A DNA stretch of 64,000 nucleotides, taken from contig NZ_JADWYJ010000001.1 in the NCBI RefSeq assembly GCF_021354595.1, positions 1,527,446 to 1,591,445 of the forward strand, given 5' to 3'. The position numbers and the translations under genes are program-made. Shown here piece after piece: positions 53,415 through 63,434 of the stretch (positions are counted from its first letter, which is position 1; each line of letters starts with the position of its first letter). This DNA is from Maribellus sp. CM-23. Lineage in GTDB: Bacteria > Bacteroidota > Bacteroidia > Bacteroidales > Prolixibacteraceae. The notes beneath the pieces were generated by a model that was not told where the DNA came from, did no database searches, and worked only from the letters and a program-made list of their open reading frames with translations.

Positions 53415-55190
53415 CTATCTTACCTTAGCAGATTTGATACCCTCAACATGCGGGCCTGCCAACTCATCAAAATAAAATTCATGTGTTCCTGTTCCGTTTC
53501 CGGGATTGAGCATAATGCGAATTACGTTGTAAAAATCGTGGCTTACCGCGGCATCGGGATTTGTTACGTCGTTTGTAAAGAAACCACCAGCAGAGCCATT
53601 GTTTGCGATTCCTTTGAAGTTGTATTCCACTACTTCCCACGTATTATCCTGTTGAATAGCATAAGTCAGTTCAACACCCGACATCCAGGCGTCTCCCCCC
53701 CAATCGGTATTCTCTAGCTTCAATAAAACAACATCGCCCGCTTTACCATAAACTTGCATTTTAAAGGTGCTCAACTGACGCAAGTCGAAGCGATAGCCCG
53801 ACGGTAGTTGCATAAATGCATTGGCCCACGGATTATCTGTTTTAGAATAGAAAGCGACTTTTGAACTCTTGTTCGGGTACAGGCGCATTGGATTGTCAAC
53901 TGCTTCAACAGCGCAGTCCTGACCTTGTACCGCTGCCATAATCACCTCACTGAAATCATTGTACATCACCATTTCATCCAACAGGAATTCTTCGTAGTCC
54001 GGATGGTTTTCGGTTATTTCAAGGGTCTGTGTTTTTGTTTCAACTCCCAGCGAAGTAGTTGTAGTAACCGTGATGGTATAGGTCCCCTTACGCATATAGG
54101 TATTGGTGAACACTTCGTTAACATCCGTTGATTCCTGCACGGTTCCGTTTCCAAAATCAACTGAAATATTGTCGATGCTTTGCCCTGAAGGAATGTTATT
54201 CACTGTAAAATGAACTTCGTAAGCATTGATTCCACTTGCAGCCTGCACATCAATTGTATACTCGATCTTTGGACGCTCGTAATTCTTCGGTTTCAATAAG
54301 AAGTGCCAGCTGGTCCAATCTTCATAAGCACTTGCGCATATCAACTCCAGTGAATTTTCAGTGATATTCAGAATCTTATATTCATTGTTGGCCGCTCCCA
54401 CGTCCAATCCCGGGAAAATTCTTTTATCCGATGAAAACTGCAGATAAAAACCATCCGATTTTTCGTTAATCGACCAGGTCCCTTCTACCGGCGTAACATA
54501 ATCTACGTCCCAGTCATCCTTATTCAGCCGCGGATTTTTGTACAACGATGCGAGATTCGGATCGTCTTTCATATAACTTTTTACATAACTGACACCATGG
54601 TTGTCGTAGGTTACTTTAAATCCATTCAGATTAAAGATCAGCTCATCATCATAAGCGCCAGTGCCTGATTTAACAAAAGGTTGAGCCGACCACCACTCCA
54701 ACGGGTTCCCTCCTGCAGGGCCTACACCCAAGTGCCCCTGAATTTCAGCATCCAACACCCACGATTTACCTTCTGCGTTGTCGGCACCTCCAGTCAGAAA
54801 AACATACTTATCATCCGTAAAGATTGCGTAATCAGTTTCGGTGGTGGTATGTGTTTTTGTAATTGAACTGCTACCTCCATTGGTCAGAATGGTCATGGTA
54901 ATGGTATAATCGCCCGGAAGCGGATAGTAGGCAGTTGCCGAAGATGACTTGACCGTTGATCCGTTTCCCAGATTAAAACTTACAGCACTGATTCCAATAA
55001 CTTGCGGGCTAACCAGATCGATTTTAAAATGGAAAGCATCGGCACCCGGGGTAATCGAGAAGTCCATTGTTGAAGGATCGGGTGGAAGATTGGTACTCGA
55101 TTGTGGACCATCTTCCATGTAGGGTTCGCAGCCAAACATTACAATCAGCGCGAAAAGCCACATTAAATTGAAATATTTTTTATTCTTCAT
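53415..55190 (-). CDS. Surface glycan-binding lipoprotein with PKD domains
   Basis: A 591-residue lipoprotein with Cys21 (IVMFGCEPYMED). PKD-like domains appear at about 45-118 (SFNLGNGSTVKSS, YPLPGDYTITM) and 310-400 (SVDFGNGTVQES, MRKGTYTITV). The C-terminal 180 residues (FYFDELAGPHVEG and GYRFDLRQLSTFKMQVYGK) look like a carbohydrate-binding module. No catalytic motif. Its place between SusD and GH16 fits a SusE-like surface glycan-binding protein, as known in laminarin loci. Exact sugar specificity is inferred. Confidence 0.85.
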   Translation of the reverse strand: MKNKKYFNLMWLFALIVMFGCEPYMEDGPQSSTNLPPDPSTMDFSITPGADAFHFKIDLVSPQVIGISAVSFNLGNGSTVKSSSATAYYPLPGDYTITMTILTNGGSSSITKTHTTTETDYAIFTDDKYVFLTGGADNAEGKSWVLDAEIQGHLGVGPAGGNPLEWWSAQPFVKSGTGAYDDELIFNLNGFKVTYDNHGVSYVKSYMKDDPNLASLYKNPRLNKDDWDVDYVTPVEGTWSINEKSDGFYLQFSSDKRIFPGLDVGAANNEYKILNITENSLELICASAYEDWTSWHFLLKPKNYERPKIEYTIDVQAASGINAYEVHFTVNNIPSGQSIDNISVDFGNGTVQESTDVNEVFTNTYMRKGTYTITVTTTTSLGVETKTQTLEITENHPDYEEFLLDEMVMYNDFSEVIMAAVQGQDCAVEAVDNPMRLYPNKSSKVAFYSKTDNPWANAFMQLPSGYRFDLRQLSTFKMQVYGKAGDVVLLKLENTDWGGDAWMSGVELTYAIQQDNTWEVVEYNFKGIANNGSAGGFFTNDVTNPDAAVSHDFYNVIRIMLNPGNGTGTHEFYFDELAGPHVEGIKSAKVR

Positions 55191-55222
55191 TTTTGTCCTT
55201 TTAAAAGATTAAACCATGCGGC

Positions 55223-56821
55223 CTACTTGTAAGCAGGAACCATTTGCTGTAATACTCCCTGGTTGGTATTGCGAATTTCACTGGCCGGTATCGGGAACAT
55301 TCCCCAGGTATCGGCTTTGAACGTACGCGGTGTGAAATGAGAAGGATTTGGAACGTCGCCCGGCACATTAAAGCTGGCATTGATTTTTTGTGCTGCGTAG
55401 TCGTTTCCTCTTCTCAGCAGGTCCCATTTGCGCAGTCCTTCCAAACCGAATTCAACGCGACGTTCATGATAAATATCGTCGAGAGTAATTGCCGACTTAG
55501 CAGCTTCGGCTCCCATTGCGCGGGTGCGAACTTCGTTGAAATACTCCAGCGATTTTGAAGGGTTGTCGGTCAGGTAGAGCTCAGCTGCCATCAGCAGAAC
55601 ATCGGCATAGCGGATATCCATGAAGTTGCGTGGGAAATTGTGACTATTGTCCCCCCCCGAGCCGATGTAAGCATTCAATGCCATGTATTTATTGTTGAAA
55701 TATCCCGTATTCATAAAGGCCCGGGTATACTCCGTCAATTTGGTTTCAGCGTTGTACAGCGTTACATCTTTTCGAGGGTCGCCGCTTTCAAACTCATTCT
55801 GTAAGCTCCAGGAAGGAACCGAGAACGACCATCCGGGGAACACTCTTCCATTGTCGCCATCCGGATTACGAGGCCCCACCCAAACACTTGAGAAGTTACC
55901 GTTAATGTTCCAACCTCCCCAGTCGCCTGATTTTGCTTTCTCTGAATACTGAATTTCCAGTATCGACTCCTGGTTGTTCTGGTTGTCCCAGCTCCACAAT
56001 TCGGCATAATCAGACACCAAAGAATATGCTTTACTGGTAATTACTGCTTCCAGCGCATTTTGTGCGTACGTTTTATCAATAGTGGTGGTTCCATTCGACC
56101 AGTTACCAACGCCCAGCACCGGTTTTGCAAAACCTTCGTGATACAGGTAAATTCGTGCAATTAATGCCTGAACAGCGCCTTTTGTAATACGACCTGTTTC
56201 TTCAGAAGAAACCGTAACCGGCAAAACTGCCACAGCTTTCAAGAGATCGTCGGCAATTTGCGTGAACAACTCTTCCGGAGTATTTTGCGGAAGATTTTTG
56301 TAATCTTCTACCGAAGGCAACACCTCGGTGATGATTGGAGTATAGCCATAATGGCGAACAAGGTCCCAGTAAAAATAGGCTCTCAGAAACAAGGCTTCTG
56401 CTTCGAGTCTTTCTTTCATGCCTTCCGTTTCCCAGGTTACATTTTCCTGTTTTTGCAGGTAAAGATTGGCCCGGTAAATTCCCGAATAACACCGGTTCCA
56501 CAGGTCAGAAGCAGAATTGTTTTCAGGTTCCATTTTGAACATCTCCATGTCTTGCCATTGACTCATGTCGCTGATGTTTGAACCACCGCAAAAAGCATCG
56601 TCAGAGAAAATATCAGACATCGTAGGAACAAACTGCCAGTTTTGTACTGAATAAGCATCGTACACGGCAGCCACAGCCAGCAGGGCCTGTTCTTCGTTCT
56701 GGTAGTAATTGGCTTCTACCTGCCCGGTTTTCGGTTCCAGTTCAAGAAAATCTTTTGAACAAGATACTTGCAGGAAAACCAAAGCAACGAGACTCAGAAT
56801 ATATATTGTTTTGTTTTTCAT
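55223..56821 (-). CDS. susD: SusD/RagB-family nutrient-uptake lipoprotein
   Basis: A 532-residue outer-surface lipoprotein that lids the SusC channel. The start at 56821 (MKNKTIYILSLVALVFLQVSC) gives lipidated Cys21; an ATG 27 bases upstream is an alternative. TPR-like helices include the typical FLRAYFYWDLVRHYG and ALIARIYLYHEG, and the conserved C-terminal stretch ends in FPIPASEIRNTNQ. It lies 38 bases after susC. Carbohydrate specificity is inferred from the GH16/GH3 genes. Confidence 0.96.
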   Translation of the reverse strand: MKNKTIYILSLVALVFLQVSCSKDFLELEPKTGQVEANYYQNEEQALLAVAAVYDAYSVQNWQFVPTMSDIFSDDAFCGGSNISDMSQWQDMEMFKMEPENNSASDLWNRCYSGIYRANLYLQKQENVTWETEGMKERLEAEALFLRAYFYWDLVRHYGYTPIITEVLPSVEDYKNLPQNTPEELFTQIADDLLKAVAVLPVTVSSEETGRITKGAVQALIARIYLYHEGFAKPVLGVGNWSNGTTTIDKTYAQNALEAVITSKAYSLVSDYAELWSWDNQNNQESILEIQYSEKAKSGDWGGWNINGNFSSVWVGPRNPDGDNGRVFPGWSFSVPSWSLQNEFESGDPRKDVTLYNAETKLTEYTRAFMNTGYFNNKYMALNAYIGSGGDNSHNFPRNFMDIRYADVLLMAAELYLTDNPSKSLEYFNEVRTRAMGAEAAKSAITLDDIYHERRVEFGLEGLRKWDLLRRGNDYAAQKINASFNVPGDVPNPSHFTPRTFKADTWGMFPIPASEIRNTNQGVLQQMVPAYK

Positions 56822-56859
56822 CTGTTTTAATTTTAAATAGTTGATCATTCAGAACACGC

Positions 56860-59800
56860 TTAGAAAGTAATGTTAACACCTCCGAGCACGGTGCGTGCCT
56901 GCGGATAAATACCATGATCGATACCGTTGCTAAATACACCTCCACCAATCTCAGGATCGTAGCCATCGTACTTGGTAAATGTGAGCAGGTTTTCTGCGGA
57001 CACATAAAAACGGACGCGGTCTATTTTCAGGTAGCTGGTCACAGTTTTGGGTAAGGTATACCCCAGGGTAACGTTCCGAAGCCTTACAAAACTTCCGTCG
57101 TGAACAAAGAAATCGCTCACGGTTTTCATGTTTTGATTATCATCCACAAAAGTTACGCGCGGATATTCATTGGATGTTCCGGGACCTGTCCAGCGATTCA
57201 GCCAATCTGAGCGGTAGTTGGTTCCGTTCATGTCGTAACGACGGGTTGCATCGTATACTTCCTGTCCAAGAGCTGCATACAGAAAAGCCGTAAAATCGAA
57301 GCCTCCGTATTCAAGTGTCAGGTTCAAACCTCCTGTAAAATCAGGATAAGGAGATCCCAACTCCATGTAGTCGTCTTCCGAAATCTGTCCGTCACCGTTT
57401 GCATCCACAAAACGAATGTCTCCCGGCTTGGCATTTGGCTGAATCAGTCCGCCTTCATCATTGGTGTATGCATTGACTTCTTCTACGGTCTGGAAAATAC
57501 CATCGGTTTTAGCACCCCAGAAAATTCCCATTGGGGTCCCAACAGCTGCATACAATACTCCCGACTGACCAAAACCACCGTCACCTCCCTGCAGGCGTTT
57601 CTCTGCATTCTGGATATCGAGTACTTCGTTTTTATTATAAGCACCATTGATAGACGCACTTACATACAATTTCCCTAGTTCTTTCCGGTAGCTTACTTCT
57701 GCTTCGAAACCTGAGTTACGAACTTTTCCGCCGTTGATGGTTGGAGCCGAGTTACCCACCAACATCGGAACAGGAGCTGTTACCAACCAGTCCTTTGTAG
57801 TTTTTACGTAGTAATCAAGAGATACGCGTAAACTGTTTTCCAGCGTTGCCATGTCGATACCAACGTTGGTTTGTTCTGAAGTTTCCCATTTCAACGATGG
57901 GTTAGCAATTCGGGTGGGTTGCGTTCCGTTGTACTGGGTTTTACTGTCGCCAAAATAGTAGATGTTTTGGTTGCCAATAATGGAAGTATAGCCAAAGTCT
58001 CCGATGTTTTCGCTTCCGTTTTGCCCCCAACTGGCACGAATTTTTAACAGATCCAGTTTGTCAGCCAAGCCTGCCATAAATTCTTCGCGGGAAAGCACCC
58101 AGCCCATCGAGACTGACGGGAAATAACCGTACTTGTTTTCCGATCCAAAACGGGAAGAACCATCGCGTCTGAGCGTAGCTGCGAACATGTAACGGTCTTT
58201 ATAGTCGTAATTTAAACGACCGAAAACAGAAGCAACGGTATGCTCCGAGAATCCACCGTAAACGTTCATACTTTCCGGATCGGTTGCATTATCAATGTAT
58301 GAATGTCCCAAGTCATCAAAAATTACATCCTTCTTACTTCCACCCACATTATCATACTGATTCTTAAAACCTGTAGTACCGGCCATCAAAGTAAAATGAT
58401 GATCCTGAATAGTTTTATCGTAAGTCAATACATTTTCAAAGTTCCAACGGGTATAAAGTTCCATATGCCGGCTTGCCTCATCCGTAATCGTAAAATGAAG
58501 TGCATCCAGGTAATAATAAGGCCGGTACCCTCTTCCGTCAACCAATGCCAATTCGCCGCTGTAGGACGATTTGAAAGTCAAACCATTCAATGCCTCCACC
58601 AGTTTTCCAAAATCGACAGTACCGGTAAGGCCGCCGATAAACTTGCTTGTTTTTGTTTCGTGGTTGAGCTGATCCAGCAAGGCAATGGGGTTTGTGATCT
58701 CTTGCAATCCAATGCCGAACTGCTCGGGCGTTGACCATGAACCATCGCTGTTGGTTACCGGAACAATCGGGGGCATGTTGATAGCCTGTGCCAAACCATT
58801 TCCAAAATGATCATTGGTATCAATACCCTTGCTGTTTACCCGAACAAGATTGACATTTGTTCCCAGGTTAAAGAAACCAAACTGAGAATTGGTATTCAGG
58901 CGAATACTAAACCGCTCGTATTTTGATTTTCCTTTGGCAACAATACCTTCCTGGTTAAAATAATTAAACGACGATGAATAAGTTGTTTTTTGGGTACCTC
59001 CGGTAAATGAAAATGAGTGATTCTGCTTGGGAGCATCGTAGTTAAACATTTCATCTTGCCAATCGGTATCTGCCGTAAACCCGGCCAGCTCTTCGTTGGT
59101 AAAATACAAAGTTCCGTTACCATTCAAAGAAGCTTCGTTGGTAAGCATAGTGTATTCACGCGCATTTAACAGATTCAGCTTTTTCCATGGATTCTGAACA
59201 CCGTAATAACCATCGTACGACACCGTGAATTTTTCGTTGGCATTTCCTTTCTTGGTGGTAATTAAGATAACACCGTTTGCACCGCGTGCACCGTAAATTG
59301 CACTGGAAGCTGCATCTTTCAGAATTTCAATGGATTCGATATCGCCCGAAGACAGAAAATCTGTTCCGGCACTACTCATGGGCAAACCATCAATAATATA
59401 CAAGGGTTCGGCATCGCCATTGGTACCAATCCCCCTGATACGCACTGAAACCTGATCGCCAGGCTGCCCCGAATTACCAGCGATAACAACGCCGGCGGTT
59501 TTTCCTTGCAAGGCTTGCGTTAGCCTCATATCTGATGATTTTTTCAGCTCATCGCCATCTACTTTCGCAATCGCACCGGTTACCAGGCTTTTTTTCTGAA
59601 CACCGTAACCAACCACTACCACTTCGTCCACATCGAAAGCAGCACTTTCCAACTGAACATTGATTTCTGTTCTTCCGCTTACAGCTACTTCCTGTGTTTT
59701 CATTCCTACAAACGAAAACTGAAGGATAGCATCGGCCGAGACCGATAGTTGATAAATCCCGTCGATATTAGTAACAGTACCGTTTGTGGTACCTTTTACA

Positions 59801-59946
59801 ACAACCGTAACTCCGGGTAAAGGCTCGTTATCGCCAGCCGAAGTAACCACACCTTTGAGTGCAACTTCCTGGGCAAACAGACCCACAGAAATAACAGCCC
59901 CCAAAAGCAACATGAGAATTTTTCTCATCATTTGTTTTCCTTTCAT
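56860..59946 (-). CDS. susC: SusC/RagA-family TonB-dependent outer-membrane transporter
   Basis: A 1,028-residue TonB-dependent transporter that imports oligosaccharides with SusD. The start at 59946 opens the signal peptide region (MKGKQMMRKILMLLLG); a longer frame to 60012 is less likely. A carboxypeptidase-regulatory-like domain (LKGVVTSAGDNEPLPGVTV, about residues 30-110) and the plug (VDEVVVVGYG, RIRGIGTNG) precede the barrel, which ends in GGVNITF. It is the first gene of the PUL; a sensor-regulator gene sits 428 bases upstream on the same strand. Confidence 0.97.
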   Translation of the reverse strand: MKGKQMMRKILMLLLGAVISVGLFAQEVALKGVVTSAGDNEPLPGVTVVVKGTTNGTVTNIDGIYQLSVSADAILQFSFVGMKTQEVAVSGRTEINVQLESAAFDVDEVVVVGYGVQKKSLVTGAIAKVDGDELKKSSDMRLTQALQGKTAGVVIAGNSGQPGDQVSVRIRGIGTNGDAEPLYIIDGLPMSSAGTDFLSSGDIESIEILKDAASSAIYGARGANGVILITTKKGNANEKFTVSYDGYYGVQNPWKKLNLLNAREYTMLTNEASLNGNGTLYFTNEELAGFTADTDWQDEMFNYDAPKQNHSFSFTGGTQKTTYSSSFNYFNQEGIVAKGKSKYERFSIRLNTNSQFGFFNLGTNVNLVRVNSKGIDTNDHFGNGLAQAINMPPIVPVTNSDGSWSTPEQFGIGLQEITNPIALLDQLNHETKTSKFIGGLTGTVDFGKLVEALNGLTFKSSYSGELALVDGRGYRPYYYLDALHFTITDEASRHMELYTRWNFENVLTYDKTIQDHHFTLMAGTTGFKNQYDNVGGSKKDVIFDDLGHSYIDNATDPESMNVYGGFSEHTVASVFGRLNYDYKDRYMFAATLRRDGSSRFGSENKYGYFPSVSMGWVLSREEFMAGLADKLDLLKIRASWGQNGSENIGDFGYTSIIGNQNIYYFGDSKTQYNGTQPTRIANPSLKWETSEQTNVGIDMATLENSLRVSLDYYVKTTKDWLVTAPVPMLVGNSAPTINGGKVRNSGFEAEVSYRKELGKLYVSASINGAYNKNEVLDIQNAEKRLQGGDGGFGQSGVLYAAVGTPMGIFWGAKTDGIFQTVEEVNAYTNDEGGLIQPNAKPGDIRFVDANGDGQISEDDYMELGSPYPDFTGGLNLTLEYGGFDFTAFLYAALGQEVYDATRRYDMNGTNYRSDWLNRWTGPGTSNEYPRVTFVDDNQNMKTVSDFFVHDGSFVRLRNVTLGYTLPKTVTSYLKIDRVRFYVSAENLLTFTKYDGYDPEIGGGVFSNGIDHGIYPQARTVLGGVNITF

Positions 59947-60374
59947 AGATAAAAGTTTGATGTTAATTTGTAAAATGATGTACGCTAAAATTATAAGCCT
60001 TGCCGAGGACAAAACTCTCCCATAGTCTGATCAAATTGTAAAATCATGCCTGGAGTTTTTAATTGAATAGTTTACTACATTCATAGATTACTTAGTTTTG
60101 TTCAATTAGACAATACACCCGGGGGAATATCACTTGCTTGTTTCGCCTTGATACTGAATCCCCTGATTCGTTCGTTACTGCCAAATTTGAAGTTTGCTTT
60201 CCGTACGCGCAAAAAATTACCTATCTCATAAATACTTCATTTGTGTTTTTTCATTACATCAAAAACACATCACAAAAATCACTAACAGCTAATATCGAGC
60301 ACATTAACTAAGCGAAACTTGTAGTATTTAATACGACAAGACATCATGTGTTATACAACACAAAGCTCATAACA
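59947..60374. other. Regulatory region between the sensor-regulator and susC
   Basis: 428 A+T-rich bases upstream of susC. I found no convincing TAnnTTTG box or perfect operator on the minus strand. Promoter and regulator binding sites of the PUL are expected here but not identified. Confidence 0.4.
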
Positions 60375-63245
60375 TCAAATATTCAATAGGAAAGTAGAGA
60401 GATTCACATCGCGTGCAAGCTCCATCTTTTTTCGCAGGCGATAGCGGCTGATTTCAACCCCGCGGTCAGAAATATTCATTAAAGTTGAGATCTCCTTGGT
60501 TGAAATATTCATTCGGATGTAGGCACAAAGACGCAAATCTTTGGGAGAAAGCTGTGGAAACTGTTCTTTTAAGCGATCAAAAAAATCGGCATGCACTTCT
60601 TCGAAATAGCTTTCAAATATTTTCTTTTGCTGCTGCCCGTCTATTTCACGATCGATACGCTTTTTAAGCACAGCCATTTTTGTTTTCACAGAACTATCGT
60701 CGGTATGTTCCGCAATCTGTTTTAATTCCTGGTTGATCTTTAACAGGAACTTGTTTTTTTGAACAAGACTCAGGGTTTGATTTGCCAATTCTTTATCCAG
60801 GTAGATCTTTTCAGCTTCCAGCTTTTCATTTCTGAGCCTGATTATCTCCTTGTCAGCCAGCAGAGCCTGTTGCTGGAATTCCTTTTCTGTCTTTTTCAGC
60901 TCTTTTTGGTGTTTCTTCCACTCCCTTTCTTTTGACCGTTCAAATCTTCGCCGCACAATCCAGGTAATACCAAAAACCGTGACAATAAACAATAGCAGAT
61001 AGAGATAACGCGCCAGCAGCGAGCGGTACCACGGAGGAGCAATAACAAAGGAAAACCGGGCTTCTTCACTTTCGGCTCCGTAGGCATTTCGGGCTTTCAC
61101 CCTAAATACGTATTCATTCTCCGACAAATTGGTAATATCCCGGTAATTATCAGGCGACCACGGCGACCAGCTATCCGAATAATCATCGATAAAATAACTG
61201 AATTGCAATTGCGCGGAGTTCTGAAAAAAAGGAGCGGCAAAATAAAAACGAAACGCATTTCTGTTGAATGGAAATTCGTAAGTCAGACTTCGATCTTTTG
61301 GATAGATCACAGAATCAAGAAAAGGCACCTCTACTTCGGTAATAAAACACTTAAAAGGCACATTGTAAGACGCCACAATACGCGATGAATAATGCGCAAA
61401 GCCGTCTTCAATTCCAAAAAACACGTTATCGTTACCAAGTACATACAAAAATTCGAAGCCACCGACAAACGTGCCGCTGAGCTGCGAAAACGGAGCCGTT
61501 ATCTTACTGTAACTGAAATCATCGTTCTTGTGCAACAATCCGGCGTCTTCTCCGGCTATGTACCAGATATTTTCCTGATCATCCACGGTCACGTACTTTA
61601 GCTGATCACGAACATCGAAAAGCGTATTTAATTCCTCATTCTTTTCAAACCGGTCATTCACCTTATTGTATTGATACAAACCATCGAAGGTTGAGATGTA
61701 CCAGTTACTATTGATTGCCAGCAACAGGTTTTGGTCATCACTCGGCAAGCCACTCCCCGAATCATACAACACCGCAGTATTTACTGAGTCTTTGTCAGAA
61801 CTTAAGCCAACCCGGAAAACGCCCTTACTGCCATGGCTCATCCATAAATTGCCATCCTGGTCTTGTGTCAGGAACCGGCTTGACTCCGAGAAATTCGCTA
61901 TTTTCGCTTTAAACTTCCAGCCATCGCCCAAATCCTGAAATAAAACAAGTCCATTGTAGTGGCCTCCCACCATCAAGGTTGAATCTTCGGATAGCCGCAA
62001 ATATTTCCAGCCTCCAGCCTCTTCACTTATTTTTTGGGCCTTGGCTCCATCAATTATAAAAGTTCCTAAATGGTGCCCGCAAAGCAGCTGATTGTTGATC
62101 ACCTCAAGGCACCAAACCTGTCCTTCGGTATTTTCTATCAATTCAAATTTTTCCCGGGTATTGTTACCAATTGCATTGAAGGGCTTGACAAAAAGCCCCT
62201 GGTTGGTACCCAGATACAGGTTGTCTTTATAAACAAGACAGCAATAGCCGGTGCTGATTCCATCGTAACTTGTTATAAAACTTAAAGGAGAATTCAATTC
62301 AATGTAATCGATCCCGTTGTCAAGCCCCAACCACAGATTTCCCGAGTTATCCCGAAACTGACTTAAAACAGTGTTATTCTGAAGCCCTTTTTCACGGTTA
62401 ATGTGCTGAACTACTTTCCCATCCGAAGTAACAATCAGCACACCATTCAGAATCGTACCAATTGCCAAATGGTCCTCATCGGTTTTAACGGCACAAAAAA
62501 GCTTGTACTTCTCAACAAGGTCGTTAACCGGAACATCCCACTTCTCCAGCTTCCCGTTTGAATAATAAAACCAGCCATCCTGCGCTGTTCCAATAAGGAG
62601 ATGATTGTCGTGAAAACTAACAATGGAAAGTATCTCTGAATTTATAAGCTCATCGGCCCACGGCACTTTGTTTACAAAGCCGTTGATCAATTCAAACAAG
62701 CCAACGCCCGACTCATGAAAAAACAAGCGGTTGTTCACATAAAATGAATAATCAAATGCTTTGTGAGGCCTGATTGTCCAAATCTCATCGTCGCGGTAAA
62801 TAAAAATGTATTGGTACGATTGGAAAACGATTCCGAACTGGGTCTCATATATTTTCCAGATCACATCTGTTTCTGCAATGTCCGCATCCAGCTTCTCTTT
62901 TAGACTCCTAAAAAAAGGGCCCTCCTCGCTATTGGTTTCGTACATGCCAAAATCGTCGTCCAATCCAATGTAGATAGTCCCTTTTTTATCCACGCAAACC
63001 GAGCGAACCGGAGAAGTTCCCGGGACATTAAAAAGGTCCCACTTCAGCCCATCAAAGCGAAGCAACCCGTCGTTGTTCGCGAAATACATAAACCCATCAG
63101 GATCTTGTGCAATTCCCCAGTTTTGTGTTCCGGCCAGGTACTCCGATTTGGGAAAGCTTCGGATTTTAGGAATACCCGTGTTTTTAACCTGCGTTAAGCC
63201 GGCCAGCGGAAGTATAAAAAACAATATGATCCAAAAGATTCTCAA
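60375..63245 (-). CDS. Propeller/triple-Y sensor with C-terminal LuxR-like HTH (PUL regulator)
   Basis: A 956-residue one-component regulator. Signal peptide (FWIILFFILPLAGLTQ), two-component-regulator propeller repeats (YFANNDGLLRFDGLKWDLF, GNLWLGLDNGIDYIEL, GNLWMSHGSKGVFRVGL), a Y_Y_Y domain (about 660-740; YEFPFNRNAFRFYFAAPFF, VRARNAYG-like end), one transmembrane helix (YLYLLLFIVTVFGITWIV), a coiled coil (about 780-870) and a LuxR-like HTH (FPQLSPKDLRLCAYIRMN, STKEISTLMNIS). No kinase domain is present, so it differs from hybrid two-component systems. It likely senses the PUL glycan and controls susC. Confidence 0.88.
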   Translation of the reverse strand: MRIFWIILFFILPLAGLTQVKNTGIPKIRSFPKSEYLAGTQNWGIAQDPDGFMYFANNDGLLRFDGLKWDLFNVPGTSPVRSVCVDKKGTIYIGLDDDFGMYETNSEEGPFFRSLKEKLDADIAETDVIWKIYETQFGIVFQSYQYIFIYRDDEIWTIRPHKAFDYSFYVNNRLFFHESGVGLFELINGFVNKVPWADELINSEILSIVSFHDNHLLIGTAQDGWFYYSNGKLEKWDVPVNDLVEKYKLFCAVKTDEDHLAIGTILNGVLIVTSDGKVVQHINREKGLQNNTVLSQFRDNSGNLWLGLDNGIDYIELNSPLSFITSYDGISTGYCCLVYKDNLYLGTNQGLFVKPFNAIGNNTREKFELIENTEGQVWCLEVINNQLLCGHHLGTFIIDGAKAQKISEEAGGWKYLRLSEDSTLMVGGHYNGLVLFQDLGDGWKFKAKIANFSESSRFLTQDQDGNLWMSHGSKGVFRVGLSSDKDSVNTAVLYDSGSGLPSDDQNLLLAINSNWYISTFDGLYQYNKVNDRFEKNEELNTLFDVRDQLKYVTVDDQENIWYIAGEDAGLLHKNDDFSYSKITAPFSQLSGTFVGGFEFLYVLGNDNVFFGIEDGFAHYSSRIVASYNVPFKCFITEVEVPFLDSVIYPKDRSLTYEFPFNRNAFRFYFAAPFFQNSAQLQFSYFIDDYSDSWSPWSPDNYRDITNLSENEYVFRVKARNAYGAESEEARFSFVIAPPWYRSLLARYLYLLLFIVTVFGITWIVRRRFERSKEREWKKHQKELKKTEKEFQQQALLADKEIIRLRNEKLEAEKIYLDKELANQTLSLVQKNKFLLKINQELKQIAEHTDDSSVKTKMAVLKKRIDREIDGQQQKKIFESYFEEVHADFFDRLKEQFPQLSPKDLRLCAYIRMNISTKEISTLMNISDRGVEISRYRLRKKMELARDVNLSTFLLNI

Positions 63246-63434
63246 AATTCAGGCTCGTTGGTATCTATTACTGGTAAAATTATGGTTTTGAATTTATAAT
63301 TTCATTTGCAACTTACAAACTACTTTGCTCACTAAAACCAAAATCTGTTGTTCATCACCGCATTCCAGCTACTGATCGAAAAAAGGGCCTGACTTAACGC
63401 AGATTTTGTAACTTTTCAATAAAAATCAGAAACG

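Noticed and set aside
60375..63245. Hybrid two-component system
   Set aside because: Propeller and Y_Y_Y domains are typical of HTCS, but no His-kinase, ATPase or receiver domain is present.
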